From an uncultured Candidatus Poseidoniales archaeon (GTDB lineage Archaea > Thermoplasmatota > Poseidoniia > Poseidoniales > Thalassarchaeaceae), in contig CACKMK010000001.1 of assembly GCA_902601345.1 (NCBI GenBank), positions 1 through 64,000 on the forward strand: a stretch of DNA of 64,000 nt, read 5' to 3'. Positions 8,519-17,836 of this stretch are shown in pieces. Below the pieces are notes generated by a model. The model made no database searches and had not been told where the DNA came from. It was given only the letters and a program-made list of their open reading frames with translations. The first letter of the stretch is position 1. Every line of letters begins with the position of its first letter. Position numbers and translations under genes: made by a program.

Positions 8519-11500
8519 ATGCCTGAAATAAAGTATGTGTCTGACATTTCGGAATCTGAGGACATCCTGTCCAAACTTTCAGCGCCGGTGAGAAATTGGT
8601 TCTTGGACAAGTTCCCGGACTTTACAGAGCCCCAGAAAGTGGCGATCCCTCAGATTCTTGATGGCGAGCATCTACTACTGTGTTCCCCTACCGGTTCCGG
8701 AAAGACCCTGACTGCGTTCCTTTCGATAATTGACGATCTTGTCCGCCAGTCAATGGCAGGATCTCTGTCCGATACAGTTCATTGCATCTACATCTCTCCA
8801 ATTAAGGCTCTTGCAAATGATATTCAGAAGAATCTGATAGGGCCACTTAATGAGATCAAGGAGAGATTTCTCCCAGGAAGAGCTCAGGACATCAAAGTAG
8901 GACTCAGGACGGGTGACACCCCCCAGAAAGAGCGAGAGAGAATGCTCAGAAAACCGCCACATATCCTAATCACAACCCCCGAGTCTCTGGGACTTGCGTT
9001 GGCATCCAAGAGATTTCGACCCCTATTGAATGACTTGAAATGGCTGATAGTGGATGAGTTGCACTCCCTTGTACCGACTAAAAGAGGGACTCACCTTTCA
9101 TTGAGTCTAGCATTGATGGATTCTGTTGTGGAATCCGATGTTCAGAGAATCGGGATCAGCGCGACAATGGAGCCCCTTAACGAGGTCGCTGAATTTCTGG
9201 TAGCAAGCGATTCAAGGGAGGATGAAGGAAATACCCAGAGAGTCTCCATAGCAAAGATCTCCGGATCAAGGAAATTAGACCTCGACATCATCTTGCCTAC
9301 TCCGAGATTCACATCGATACCAGTAAAGGAGATTCTAGATCATAATATTGATCGAATCAAGGAACTAGTCGAATCCCATACTACGACCCTTGTCTTCGTA
9401 AACACCAGGAATATGACCGAGACATTCGTCCAACGGCTCAAAGTTGCCGGATTGGAGGGAGTAGAGGGGCATCACGGATCAATGGACAAATCGATCCGAC
9501 TAGATGTAGAACAGCAACTCAAGGAAGGAATGCTGAGATGTGTTGTCTCCTCATCCAGCCTGGAGATGGGAATAGATATCGGATCCGTCGACCTTGTCAT
9601 TCAGGTCGGCTCCCCAGGCTCGATTGCTACTGCTCTACAAAGGATTGGGAGGGCTGGGCACCAGGTAGGAGGCCTTCCTAGAGCCAGATTCCTCCCGACT
9701 TCCTCGCACGACTTGCTTGAGATAGTAGCCCTCCAGAACGGGATCCTCTCGGGCAATATGGACTTGCTAAAGTTCCCGCAGAATTGCCTAGACGTTCTTG
9801 CTCAGTTCTTAATCGGGCTCACTATCATACGAGAATGGGACATAGATGAGGCTTACGAATTGGTTCAGCTATCTTGGCCATATCGAAACCTTCCATACGA
9901 CGATTACATTGAGGTTCTGGACCTGCTAGAGGAAGAAAGGAGAATATGGGTAGACTGGGAGGAGAATCGTTTCGGAAAGAGAGGGTACGCCCAGATGATC
10001 TACTACACCAATATCGGTACAATATCTCCCGACAACAATTACCTAGTATTCACATCTGATGGTACGCTGGTCGGACAACTCTCCTCATCCTTCGTTTCAA
10101 GCCTTAGGAACGGAGATGTATTTCTCCTTGGAGGATCTACCTACAGGGTCTCAAGTGTAATTGGAACTAGGGTAAATGTCACGCCTGCGACAGGATTCAG
10201 GCCCACAATCCCTTCATGGACAGGAGAGGCTATGAGCAGGACCAGCGAGCTAAGTTTCGAGGTCCTAGAACTGCTTAGTATCCTCACTGTCCAGTATAGG
10301 AAGGGCAACTCGATTACTCCTTTCTTAATCGATGTCTTGGGCTTGAACAAGCCAGTAGCCAACGCACTCTCCCAATTTCTTGATGAGCACTCAGCAACTA
10401 CCTTCCAAGTACCTTCCAAAGATAGAATCCTCGTGGAACAAGTCGAAGCTCCATTGCCCACCTATGTCGTAACTACATGCAGGGGCCGAGCATTTAATCT
10501 CGCTCTAGGATACCTTTTCGCAGGAATGGCAGTCAGGGACGAGATTACGGTTCACGAACTTTCATTCGACGAGAATGGATTCATGGCCAAATTAAGCCAT
10601 GAGGTGGAGATCTCCTCTATCCCCGAGGTTTTTCGTAGCAGAGGGAGTGAGGAAATTCTGAATAAATATCTGATAGACTCTCAACTATTTGCCAAACGAT
10701 TCAGAGAGGTCTCCTCAAGGAGCATGCTAAATCCGAGAAGAATTGGGGCCGAGGAAGTAAGTCCCAAGCAATTCCAACTCAAAGCCGAGCAGATAATGAA
10801 TCGGCATCGCACAATGGATGACTCAGTAATTGTTAGGGAGGCCATGAGTGAAATCCTAACCACCGATCTAGAAATGGGCCAGCTTCGACAATTCATGATG
10901 AGAATGGCTAGCGAGGATGTAAGAATCGTACATCGTAGGGTGAAGATACCATCGCCCCTGGGACTAACTCTTTTCATGTCCTCTTTCGAGGACCTCCTCT
11001 CTCTTAGGACCAGGGCTTACCTAATCAAGGACGTAGACCCGGAGATTTTGAGGAGACTATTGGGCGCGCGTTCCCTCGCTACCGAGCTGGATAAAGAAAA
11101 GCTCTCCCAGTACTATCACTCAAAGGTTTCAGTTCCAAAGAATGCCAATGAACTCCTCAGGCTAATGGATATGGGTGGCGGTCTGGAGAGGCAACTCACT
11201 CACCCGTTGTACAGCGACAAACTAAAGGATATCGAATTCGAAACCCTCAGGACCTGGGTCCACGAGCTCGCAGATAGGGGCCTTATAACTAAGGTTAGAG
11301 GCACCGGACAAGAGAAGATTGACGACAAATGGTTCTCTATGAGGATGACCGAAGTCCATGGGACATTGGGGTGCCTTGCAGTGGCTGGAGCTGCCGAGAT
11401 GGACGACCTTAGGGAATTGTACACCGGTGGACTAAGCTACGAAGTCGGAGAAGGATTTGTAGGTGGGGAACCGTCAAAATGGAAGGAAAAGCAACTTTCT

Positions 11501-13816
11501 GACCCATTGGACTGTCTCAGACTGAAGCTGCTTGATATGCTCGGATCAGAAGGCCCACAGACCATCGACTCTCTCAGTGAACGCCTCCCTTTCCCGACAG
11601 CTCAGGTGGAAGCCATTCTGCAAGAGCTCGAGATGAGGAATCTTGTATCTATTGGTTTCTTCACTCAAACAGACGAAGGCGAGTTCATCCTGAGGATAGA
11701 TGAATACAGAATTACTGGCGGGGAATTCAACGTAATCGACTACAGAACTCTTCAGACACTAATCCTCAACAAGTCCTTCTCAAAATTCGAGGAACCCGAA
11801 GATGCAATTAGAAATCTAACCTTTGTTCAGAGGAGAGAGGAATTACTCCACAGAGTCGAGAACTACAGATTCCGTGATTGGAAGGATATCAAGCACGACT
11901 CAGACATATACAACGGTAGACTCCTACACAACAGAGTCGGATACACACTGAGTGAGAAACTTCCGATGTTAATGGGGCTCAGGGGGGAGCCGTGGTTCGG
12001 GACTCTAGAGGAGGAGTTGATCGAGAAAATTCCCGAAGAGGGGATATCTAGAAACGACCTATTCTCCGATTACCCCAAGGGCAAGGAAAATGCTCACATC
12101 CAGAGAAGTCTGAAATCAGCACTTTCAAACATGGAAAGACAGCTTGTGGTTGCTAAGCAGTTCGTAGACGTCCCAAATAGAAAGAGATCAATGGCCATAT
12201 TCAAGCGACTTCATGGCAAGGTGAAACCACTTTCATTCGACAAGGCAATAACCGAGCTAATTTCCAAAATCGGACCAGTCAGGCTGCACACTCTAAGGCT
12301 GTTCGTTTCAAGACCCGTGGAGGAATTGGCAGACACGCTAAGGGAACTAGAGAGTAGGGGCTCCATTGCAAGAGTAGTAGCACTGCAGCCAGACCCAACC
12401 GATTACTACTCTTCACACGAGGATGCAGAGAGGCTACTTTCACCTATGCAGGAGGATAGGAAAATGCGTATCCTCGCACAATCAGACCCCTTCAGTAGCA
12501 GGTTCATCCAGGAAGTCCGACTTCTCCTGAAGCAGGGCTGGTACTACCCTGTCTTCAAGGGAGTCGACCCTATTGGGAGAGTCCTAATGTTCGTGGTTAA
12601 CGACTACCTCGAAATAAAAGACATCAATATCCCCCACTCTTACCTAGATGATTTCAAGGAGGCATTCGCAGAATTGCTAGAGAACTACAGAGACAGGCTG
12701 ATCGATGTCTCCGTACTTCATGCATTCAATGGGGTCCCTGTCCATGATTGCGATGAGAATATCCAGCAGATTCTCTCAGAACTCGGATTCTCTTCTATGG
12801 GGGATGGTGAGAGATACATCAGAGGGGGAGTGGTTGAACCTAGATCAAGGAAGGAAATCAACAGATTACTATTCTTCCATCATTCCATCCATCAGAATAG
12901 TAGATGGGAAAACGAGACCATAGCACTGGAGAACTCCATTGAGCTCCGCGACGACTTCTCGCTGAGGGGAAGATGCGAGATGTTCAGAGTCAATCTTGAC
13001 TCAATGGTGGCCGCGCACCAGTTGCACCAAGGTTCGAACCTCCGGGGGCATCTAGTTTGGGCTCGATACCAGCACTTTCAACGCTTACTTTCCATTCGTA
13101 ATGTGCCCACTGAATCCGAGGACGAGGAGATACTTCAGTTCTTCAGGGACACAAATGATCCAGACTTGTATATGGAAAGGAACGCCATGTCTCGCTCTGA
13201 GTTTAGGAAGCTAGTTTCCCCCCTGGTCAGGAGTGGACACCTGATACAAGATTACAGAGGAGGGTTCAGGACCGTTGAACCCTTGCGAAAAATAGACTTG
13301 TGGGAGGCCAAGCGCAACTACCTTAGAAAATTGGTCGAAGACTATCCCGTAATCACTTTGAAGCAGGTAGAGAGGCTAGCAGGAGCCTCATTTGCTCCAG
13401 AAGAGATTAGCGATGTCATGCATGATTTCGAGGACGATGGGACGCTGATCAAGGGGTTCCTTGTGGATGATTTGCAGGACATATGCTGGGGCAGGCTGGA
13501 TATGCTCGAGGGGATGGGCAAGATTAGTCGTACAAGGGACCTAGTAATTCCTCCCTCGGATCCTCTGATTCACTACTTTGGAAGCCTGCTAAGGGAGAGG
13601 TTTGGCTTCGGCTCCGCGTACCTAGTTTTCCACAAGGAGGAGCCGATTGCGGCATTCAAGGCAAACACTAGGAACGACAAGATAGAGCTCACTGATTTTG
13701 TAGGTGACTCTGAATTGGAAAAAGAAGCGATAAGAGTCATGAAAGAGTTTGCATGGGAGCACGATATGCCCCTTTCCGGGAAGCTGTTCGATAGGATTCG
13801 TTCACGAATTGTCTGA
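8519..13816 (+). CDS. lhr: Giant Lhr-family DNA helicase
   Basis: Superfamily 2 ATP-dependent helicase of the Lhr (large helicase-related) family, implicated in DNA repair. Motif I SPTGSGKT is near residues 56-63, motif II VDELH near 178, motif III SATM near 214 and motif VI QRIGRAGHQ near 375. The Lhr winged-helix and domain 4 segments follow up to about residue 900. The remaining 850 residues are rich in predicted winged-helix-like segments, and the end resembles the C-terminal region of long bacterial Lhr proteins. The length of 1765 residues is about twice that of the usual archaeal Lhr core (about 850-950) and longer than E. coli Lhr (about 1540). The reading frame is intact throughout. 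Its last 15 bases overlap the convergent archaeosortase gene. Confidence 0.9.
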   Translation: MPEIKYVSDISESEDILSKLSAPVRNWFLDKFPDFTEPQKVAIPQILDGEHLLLCSPTGSGKTLTAFLSIIDDLVRQSMAGSLSDTVHCIYISPIKALANDIQKNLIGPLNEIKERFLPGRAQDIKVGLRTGDTPQKERERMLRKPPHILITTPESLGLALASKRFRPLLNDLKWLIVDELHSLVPTKRGTHLSLSLALMDSVVESDVQRIGISATMEPLNEVAEFLVASDSREDEGNTQRVSIAKISGSRKLDLDIILPTPRFTSIPVKEILDHNIDRIKELVESHTTTLVFVNTRNMTETFVQRLKVAGLEGVEGHHGSMDKSIRLDVEQQLKEGMLRCVVSSSSLEMGIDIGSVDLVIQVGSPGSIATALQRIGRAGHQVGGLPRARFLPTSSHDLLEIVALQNGILSGNMDLLKFPQNCLDVLAQFLIGLTIIREWDIDEAYELVQLSWPYRNLPYDDYIEVLDLLEEERRIWVDWEENRFGKRGYAQMIYYTNIGTISPDNNYLVFTSDGTLVGQLSSSFVSSLRNGDVFLLGGSTYRVSSVIGTRVNVTPATGFRPTIPSWTGEAMSRTSELSFEVLELLSILTVQYRKGNSITPFLIDVLGLNKPVANALSQFLDEHSATTFQVPSKDRILVEQVEAPLPTYVVTTCRGRAFNLALGYLFAGMAVRDEITVHELSFDENGFMAKLSHEVEISSIPEVFRSRGSEEILNKYLIDSQLFAKRFREVSSRSMLNPRRIGAEEVSPKQFQLKAEQIMNRHRTMDDSVIVREAMSEILTTDLEMGQLRQFMMRMASEDVRIVHRRVKIPSPLGLTLFMSSFEDLLSLRTRAYLIKDVDPEILRRLLGARSLATELDKEKLSQYYHSKVSVPKNANELLRLMDMGGGLERQLTHPLYSDKLKDIEFETLRTWVHELADRGLITKVRGTGQEKIDDKWFSMRMTEVHGTLGCLAVAGAAEMDDLRELYTGGLSYEVGEGFVGGEPSKWKEKQLSDPLDCLRLKLLDMLGSEGPQTIDSLSERLPFPTAQVEAILQELEMRNLVSIGFFTQTDEGEFILRIDEYRITGGEFNVIDYRTLQTLILNKSFSKFEEPEDAIRNLTFVQRREELLHRVENYRFRDWKDIKHDSDIYNGRLLHNRVGYTLSEKLPMLMGLRGEPWFGTLEEELIEKIPEEGISRNDLFSDYPKGKENAHIQRSLKSALSNMERQLVVAKQFVDVPNRKRSMAIFKRLHGKVKPLSFDKAITELISKIGPVRLHTLRLFVSRPVEELADTLRELESRGSIARVVALQPDPTDYYSSHEDAERLLSPMQEDRKMRILAQSDPFSSRFIQEVRLLLKQGWYYPVFKGVDPIGRVLMFVVNDYLEIKDINIPHSYLDDFKEAFAELLENYRDRLIDVSVLHAFNGVPVHDCDENIQQILSELGFSSMGDGERYIRGGVVEPRSRKEINRLLFFHHSIHQNSRWENETIALENSIELRDDFSLRGRCEMFRVNLDSMVAAHQLHQGSNLRGHLVWARYQHFQRLLSIRNVPTESEDEEILQFFRDTNDPDLYMERNAMSRSEFRKLVSPLVRSGHLIQDYRGGFRTVEPLRKIDLWEAKRNYLRKLVEDYPVITLKQVERLAGASFAPEEISDVMHDFEDDGTLIKGFLVDDLQDICWGRLDMLEGMGKISRTRDLVIPPSDPLIHYFGSLLRERFGFGSAYLVFHKEEPIAAFKANTRNDKIELTDFVGDSELEKEAIRVMKEFAWEHDMPLSGKLFDRIRSRIV

Positions 13817-14782
13817 GGGCAAGGCCTCCCTACCTCGGAATCCCAGTGGCCTGAGAATCCTCATGATATGTCGGTGAAGCTCTGGGAGAAGGTCGAACAG
13901 GGCGATTGCCATTAGGAACATCGCAAACAGACTAGCCACCTTAGCAGCATAGCTATGTGCGAAGTCAAAAATTCCAATTCCCGAAAGACTCCATTCTGGA
14001 TATGTATCTGTCAACCAGACTATTCCGGCATTTCTGAAAACATTTAGAATATGAATTGTTGGAATCGCGATAAATAGTGCTCTAGCCCTCCTCTTCCAGT
14101 ATACCGAATTTAGGGCAACTATGGCACCTATGAATACCGCCATAGATTGCAAAGCTGAACAGGCAAGAATGAATGCAACCACGGCCTCCCCATCTTCATT
14201 GACCATAGGCGCGTAAAAGCCACCTTCTCCTAGGGGCTCAGTTAGGATGAACCTGTTCCCCTCCCATTCAGAGATAGGAATAGCGGATTTCTCATGCCTC
14301 TCAATCATCATTGGGCCTATTTCATATCCTCCTATTCCCACGAAATCTAGCATCAAGTCCGCACTCACTGCCGTGAACTGAACGAATGCCATGTTCAGAT
14401 ATGGAACCCCGAAGACTAGGTAGTAAGGAACCATCGACCAAACAACAAAACCCCTCATCCAAATCCTCGTGTCTTTATTTGCATCATCTGTCTTCAACTC
14501 CCAGAATGACATGGCCATCCCGGCGGGCAAAGCAGCCGCAGTCATAAGTATCAGTACTGGATCTGAAATCTCTACAAAATATCCACAATATAGGTAGAAG
14601 AAGAGGCCAATAAGCGGCCAAGCAGCAATAGCAAAGACTGCGGATTTACTGTCGGAATGTCTATGAAATGAGATTGCCATAAGAATCAACCCGATTGTCC
14701 CGATTATCAGTTGCATCGTGACATCCGAGACTCCCATGAATACCGCGAGAGAGCCTACGATGGCCGCCACCGGGTCTTGCAT
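13802..14782 (-). CDS. artA: Archaeosortase A-like transpeptidase
   Basis: Multi-pass membrane cysteine transpeptidase of the exosortase/archaeosortase family, which cleaves C-terminal PGF-CTERM signals and is linked to lipid anchoring of surface proteins. From the ATG at 14782 it is 326 residues with about eight membrane segments. The family's catalytic residues appear in order inside predicted helices: Cys208 (LACSA), Arg250 (FRNAGI) and His276 (FAHSYAAK). The frame is open back to 15007, but that extension would run through the oppositely transcribed SIS gene and is hydrophilic, so 14782 is preferred. A candidate substrate with a C-terminal PGF motif lies at 51859-53610. The family call is strong; the exact subfamily is less certain. 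Confidence 0.88.
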   Translation of the reverse strand: MQDPVAAIVGSLAVFMGVSDVTMQLIIGTIGLILMAISFHRHSDSKSAVFAIAAWPLIGLFFYLYCGYFVEISDPVLILMTAAALPAGMAMSFWELKTDDANKDTRIWMRGFVVWSMVPYYLVFGVPYLNMAFVQFTAVSADLMLDFVGIGGYEIGPMMIERHEKSAIPISEWEGNRFILTEPLGEGGFYAPMVNEDGEAVVAFILACSALQSMAVFIGAIVALNSVYWKRRARALFIAIPTIHILNVFRNAGIVWLTDTYPEWSLSGIGIFDFAHSYAAKVASLFAMFLMAIALFDLLPELHRHIMRILRPLGFRGREALPSDNS

Positions 14783-14840
14783 GTACACGTTGCTTTCATC
14801 AACCCGTAAATAGGATGCCCTCACCCGGGTACATGGGAAT

Positions 14841-15410
14841 ATGGGTTTCGAGTTCACAGAATTTGCTGAGTCATACGCCGCCTCGCTTGCGGATACATTG
14901 GCAAAACTCCCGTTTTCCAGTATGGAGAAACTATGGGAAATTGTCGAGAGAGCCAGAGAGCAGGGATCGACTGTCCACTTTATTGGAAACGGCGGAAGCG
15001 CGGGCACTCCCTCTCACAGTGCTGGAGATTGGTCCAAAGAACTGTCATTGAGAACGATTTCTCATGTAGACAATTCTCCTGCTCTGACCGCATGGGCAAA
15101 CGACACAGACTTTGAGAATGTATTTGTCGGCCAACTATCGACTTTTGCTTCTCCGGGTGATGTGGTGATTGGCTTCAGCGGTTCAGGAAACTCTACCAAT
15201 GTGATTAACGGTATTCAGTACTCCAAAGATAATGGATGCAGTACAGTTGCAATCACAGGAAACTATCGAGGTATGAGCGGGGGCAAACTAGCAGAAATCG
15301 CTGATCTTACAATCCTAGTTCAATCTGAGTCTATGGAGAGGATTGAAGACGTCCAATTGGTTATCAATCACATCATTAAAGAGGCAGTCAAGTCCAATAA
15401 TGGACTGTGA
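14841..15410 (+). CDS. gmhA: SIS-domain sugar isomerase, GmhA-like
   Basis: 189-residue SIS-domain protein most like sedoheptulose-7-phosphate isomerase, the first step of heptose precursor synthesis. It has the phosphosugar-binding GNGGSAGTPSH loop near residues 49-59 and the FSGSGNS loop near 114-120, and a family-typical length. The stop overlaps the start of the following HAD phosphatase gene by four bases, so the two are translationally coupled and fit a GmhA/GmhB pair. No heptose kinase or nucleotidyltransferase is nearby, so the final sugar is unknown. Confidence 0.8.
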   Translation: MGFEFTEFAESYAASLADTLAKLPFSSMEKLWEIVERAREQGSTVHFIGNGGSAGTPSHSAGDWSKELSLRTISHVDNSPALTAWANDTDFENVFVGQLSTFASPGDVVIGFSGSGNSTNVINGIQYSKDNGCSTVAITGNYRGMSGGKLAEIADLTILVQSESMERIEDVQLVINHIIKEAVKSNNGL

Positions 15411-16066
15411 TGAAAATGCTACCCCCTCACAGGCATCGATCTTCTCTAGAAGAACCCTTGAGACTCTCCAATCTCCCAGCAAATGCTGATTGGTCAGGAA
15501 AAATAGCGTATCTGGATAGGGACGGAGTATTGAACAGATGGAGGGAAGGCTACGTAAATAGCGCAGATGAGCTAGAGTTGTTACCCGGTTCCGGATACGC
15601 TGTCGGTCTCCTAAGAAGAAACGGTTTCAGAGTCTGTGTAGTCACAAATCAGTCTCCTGTCGGAAGGGGAATATGGGGGCATGAAACACTATCACTAATA
15701 CACGACGGTTTGCAAGAACAATTGCTGAATGAGGACAGAGATGCAGAGATTGATCTCATACTGTACAGTCCATACCCTCCAGATCAAGGAGCATGGGCAA
15801 GAAAACCAAGACCCGGGATGCTAGAGGCTGGGAGGCAGCTGATAGAGATTTCACAAATTAACCCGGACCAACCAATCTCCATTTCATACGGGGAAAATTG
15901 GAAGAAACGTCCTAGTGAGAAAGGGTCTATTCTCGTAGGAGACCGCGAATCGGACATTTTGGCAGCGGAAACTTTCGGAGTTAGAGGAATACAGTGCAAT
16001 CCTGAAACTGGAATAGCAGGGGTGATTGACATGATTATCCCACCAGATTTGGAGGGTCAAAATTGA
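15407..16066 (+). CDS. HAD-family phosphatase, GmhB/HisB-N-like
   Basis: 219-residue HAD hydrolase. The catalytic DxD motif is LDRDGVLN with Asp37 and Asp39, followed by VVTNQS (motif 2) and RKPRPGM and GDRESD (motifs 3 and 4). The closest families are D-glycero-D-manno-heptose-1,7-bisphosphate 7-phosphatase and histidinol-phosphatase. The Cys-rich zinc loop of typical GmhB is absent: the segment before KPRPGM has no cysteines. Starts at GTG 15407, ATG 15410 or ATG 15416 are all possible. The gene sits between gmhA and tiaS with 4-nt overlaps on both sides. Confidence 0.78.
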   Translation: MMKMLPPHRHRSSLEEPLRLSNLPANADWSGKIAYLDRDGVLNRWREGYVNSADELELLPGSGYAVGLLRRNGFRVCVVTNQSPVGRGIWGHETLSLIHDGLQEQLLNEDRDAEIDLILYSPYPPDQGAWARKPRPGMLEAGRQLIEISQINPDQPISISYGENWKKRPSEKGSILVGDRESDILAAETFGVRGIQCNPETGIAGVIDMIIPPDLEGQN

Positions 16067-17307
16067 GATGCCGACTGGGTCTTGATGACACGGATCATGT
16101 CGATGAAGGTTGTACGACTTCTAGTTTTGATGAGTTACTCTCAGAAATACAAGAAGCAATGAATTGTGATATCCTCGAGAGGAGACTGGTCAGACTATGG
16201 CCCTTTGCCGAAAGGAGGACAAGAGGAAACGGAGCACTAGGTGCTATCATAGACATCTCAGAAAAAGACGAACCGTTATTGGAGAAAATATGCAATGATT
16301 GGTTCGATAGGCTGCTAACCCAAGTCGCTGGATATCCGCCATCAAAGATTCCAGTATCCCCGTGCCTTGCCATTTCATTTGACAAAGCCCCAGAACATTG
16401 GTACTGGAATGCAGTCAGGGGTTATGTGAATCCAGAAAACATTCTTCGAGAAGCAGGAAATACCGAGACTATTCTGTTTCTGAAGAACGAAATTTCTGGA
16501 GTCGTCGGTGCTTGCGCAGCAATCTCATGGGAGAGTAATACACACTCTTCATGGGAACTGATCGCCTGGAGAAATGAGTCATCGCTAGGTTCCGAGAGGA
16601 GAGTATCTCCAAAATCAGTATCTCAACTCGAATCCCTATTTCCAGGAACTTTCCTGAATAGGGACCCAACCAAGGGTAGGGGATTAATTGCCCCGAGAAC
16701 ACCATGCCCTGTCCTGTATGGGATTCGAGGATCTTCATATTCCGAGGTCGAAAAGGCACATATTTGGCTACAATCGGAAAAGGGTGTGGAGACTTGCAAA
16801 TCCTATGCAATCCATCGTTCGAACCAGATTAGCGACGACCACATAGAATCAATCCTTTCGGGGTCAATCATTTGTAAACCTAGAGAGACAAAGGGTGGGC
16901 ACGCCAGTGTTTCAGTATTCTCTGGTGGTAAATCTCTCAATCTTGTTGCTTTCCAAGAAGGTGGACCTGTTAACAGACTACTCAGAACATTAGAGCCAGG
17001 AGACAAAATCACATGGGTTGGACTGAGTTCTCCTGACGGTTCAATACATTTAGAACGCTTGAGGATAGATTCTGCTAGTCCTAGGATTTTCAGTAGGCCC
17101 ATGTGTTGTAGAAGGACAATGCGAAGCTCTGGGCGTAATCAGGGACTTAGGTGCCTATCCTGTGGAAGAAAGGAGAAAAAAACATGGTATTCCATTAATT
17201 TTGACGATATACACGAATACCCCTCAGGCAAGTGGCTAGAACCAACCCCATCCAATCGCCGGCATCTCTCAAGACCACTTTCTCAGGGTCTCCCGAGAAC
17301 AAACTGA
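16063..17307 (+). CDS. tiaS: tRNA(Ile2) 2-agmatinylcytidine synthetase TiaS
   Basis: ATP-dependent enzyme that attaches agmatine to C34 of the CAU anticodon of tRNA-Ile2 so that it reads AUA codons; archaea-specific and essential. The 414-residue protein begins with the GLDDTD motif and has TRGNGA near residue 48, an OB-like domain after residue 300, and a C-terminal zinc ribbon with CC and CLSC cysteine pairs near residues 347-367. The start is a TTG whose last bases are the preceding TGA stop. The stop codon lies inside the first copy of a 17-nt tandem repeat. Confidence 0.93.
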   Translation: MRCRLGLDDTDHVDEGCTTSSFDELLSEIQEAMNCDILERRLVRLWPFAERRTRGNGALGAIIDISEKDEPLLEKICNDWFDRLLTQVAGYPPSKIPVSPCLAISFDKAPEHWYWNAVRGYVNPENILREAGNTETILFLKNEISGVVGACAAISWESNTHSSWELIAWRNESSLGSERRVSPKSVSQLESLFPGTFLNRDPTKGRGLIAPRTPCPVLYGIRGSSYSEVEKAHIWLQSEKGVETCKSYAIHRSNQISDDHIESILSGSIICKPRETKGGHASVSVFSGGKSLNLVAFQEGGPVNRLLRTLEPGDKITWVGLSSPDGSIHLERLRIDSASPRIFSRPMCCRRTMRSSGRNQGLRCLSCGRKEKKTWYSINFDDIHEYPSGKWLEPTPSNRRHLSRPLSQGLPRTN

Positions 17308-17329
17308 AACGCTTAACAAACTGAAACGC
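17298..17329 (+). repeat. Two-copy direct repeat with 17-nt period spanning the tiaS stop
   Basis: The 15-mer AACAAACTGAAACGC occurs at 17298-17312 and again at 17315-17329. The TGA inside the first copy is the tiaS stop codon; the second copy lies in the short spacer before the small membrane-protein gene at 17346. It could be a replication-slippage duplication or a paired protein-binding site. Confidence 0.7.
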
Positions 17330-17345
17330 ATAGGGATAATCGAAT

Positions 17346-17582
17346 ATGGTCGCTGCCACAGAGCTGATACTAACACTAGTCATGGGGGCGATATCCATAT
17401 TCCTAATCCGTACAATCCTGGTTGTACGGAATCGAAGATTCAGATTTGCTTTAGAAGGAGAAGATGACTATAGTGGAGAGGCGAAGGATCCGGCAGCTCT
17501 CTACAATCCAGATCCAGATGCACTTGAAGATATGGACTCTCTAATGGAAAGGGCCGGTTTCTCCGTGTTAGAAGATGAATAG
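17346..17582 (+). CDS. Small single-pass membrane protein
   Basis: 78 residues: one N-terminal hydrophobic helix (about residues 5-27), a short basic patch (RNRRFR), then an acidic cytoplasmic tail rich in Asp and Glu with a PDPDALEDMD segment. No family is recognised. It is six nt upstream of a second small membrane-protein gene on the same strand and follows tiaS, so the three may be cotranscribed. The coding call rests on the clean frame, hydrophobic helix and gene spacing. Confidence 0.6.
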   Translation: MVAATELILTLVMGAISIFLIRTILVVRNRRFRFALEGEDDYSGEAKDPAALYNPDPDALEDMDSLMERAGFSVLEDE

Positions 17583-17587
17583 GGGCA

Positions 17588-17836
17588 ATGATAATTACGA
17601 CTCTGCCTCGAGAAACACCTGTGAGACAAGATAACTCAGTTGAGCGGATTCCAAGAAGACCCCCTCCGGATTTCAACCAATCCGAATCCTCGATTATTTC
17701 AGGGGTAATGGAGGAAGGATTCCTGAATGTGGCTCTAGATGACGTCAACCAGTATGGTCCTCACGCCATGATTATGCTTCTTTTCGCTGTAGCCACTGTT
17801 ACGGCACTTCTGCTCCTAGTGCCATCAGTACTTTGA
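17588..17836 (+). CDS. Small C-tail-anchored membrane protein
   Basis: 82 residues with a polar, proline-containing N-terminal part (IPRRPPPDF) and one hydrophobic helix at the very C-terminus (about residues 59-80). It starts six nt after the previous small gene and overlaps the convergent purB by 12 nt. It has no recognisable domain. Its polarity is the mirror image of the upstream gene, whose helix is N-terminal, so the two could be partners in one complex, which is speculation. Confidence 0.55.
   Translation: MIITTLPRETPVRQDNSVERIPRRPPPDFNQSESSIISGVMEEGFLNVALDDVNQYGPHAMIMLLFAVATVTALLLLVPSVL

Noticed and set aside
13802..15007. Longer archaeosortase start at 15007
   Set aside because: The extra N-terminal part is polar and antisense to most of the first third of the gmhA gene; the ATG at 14782 gives the family topology.
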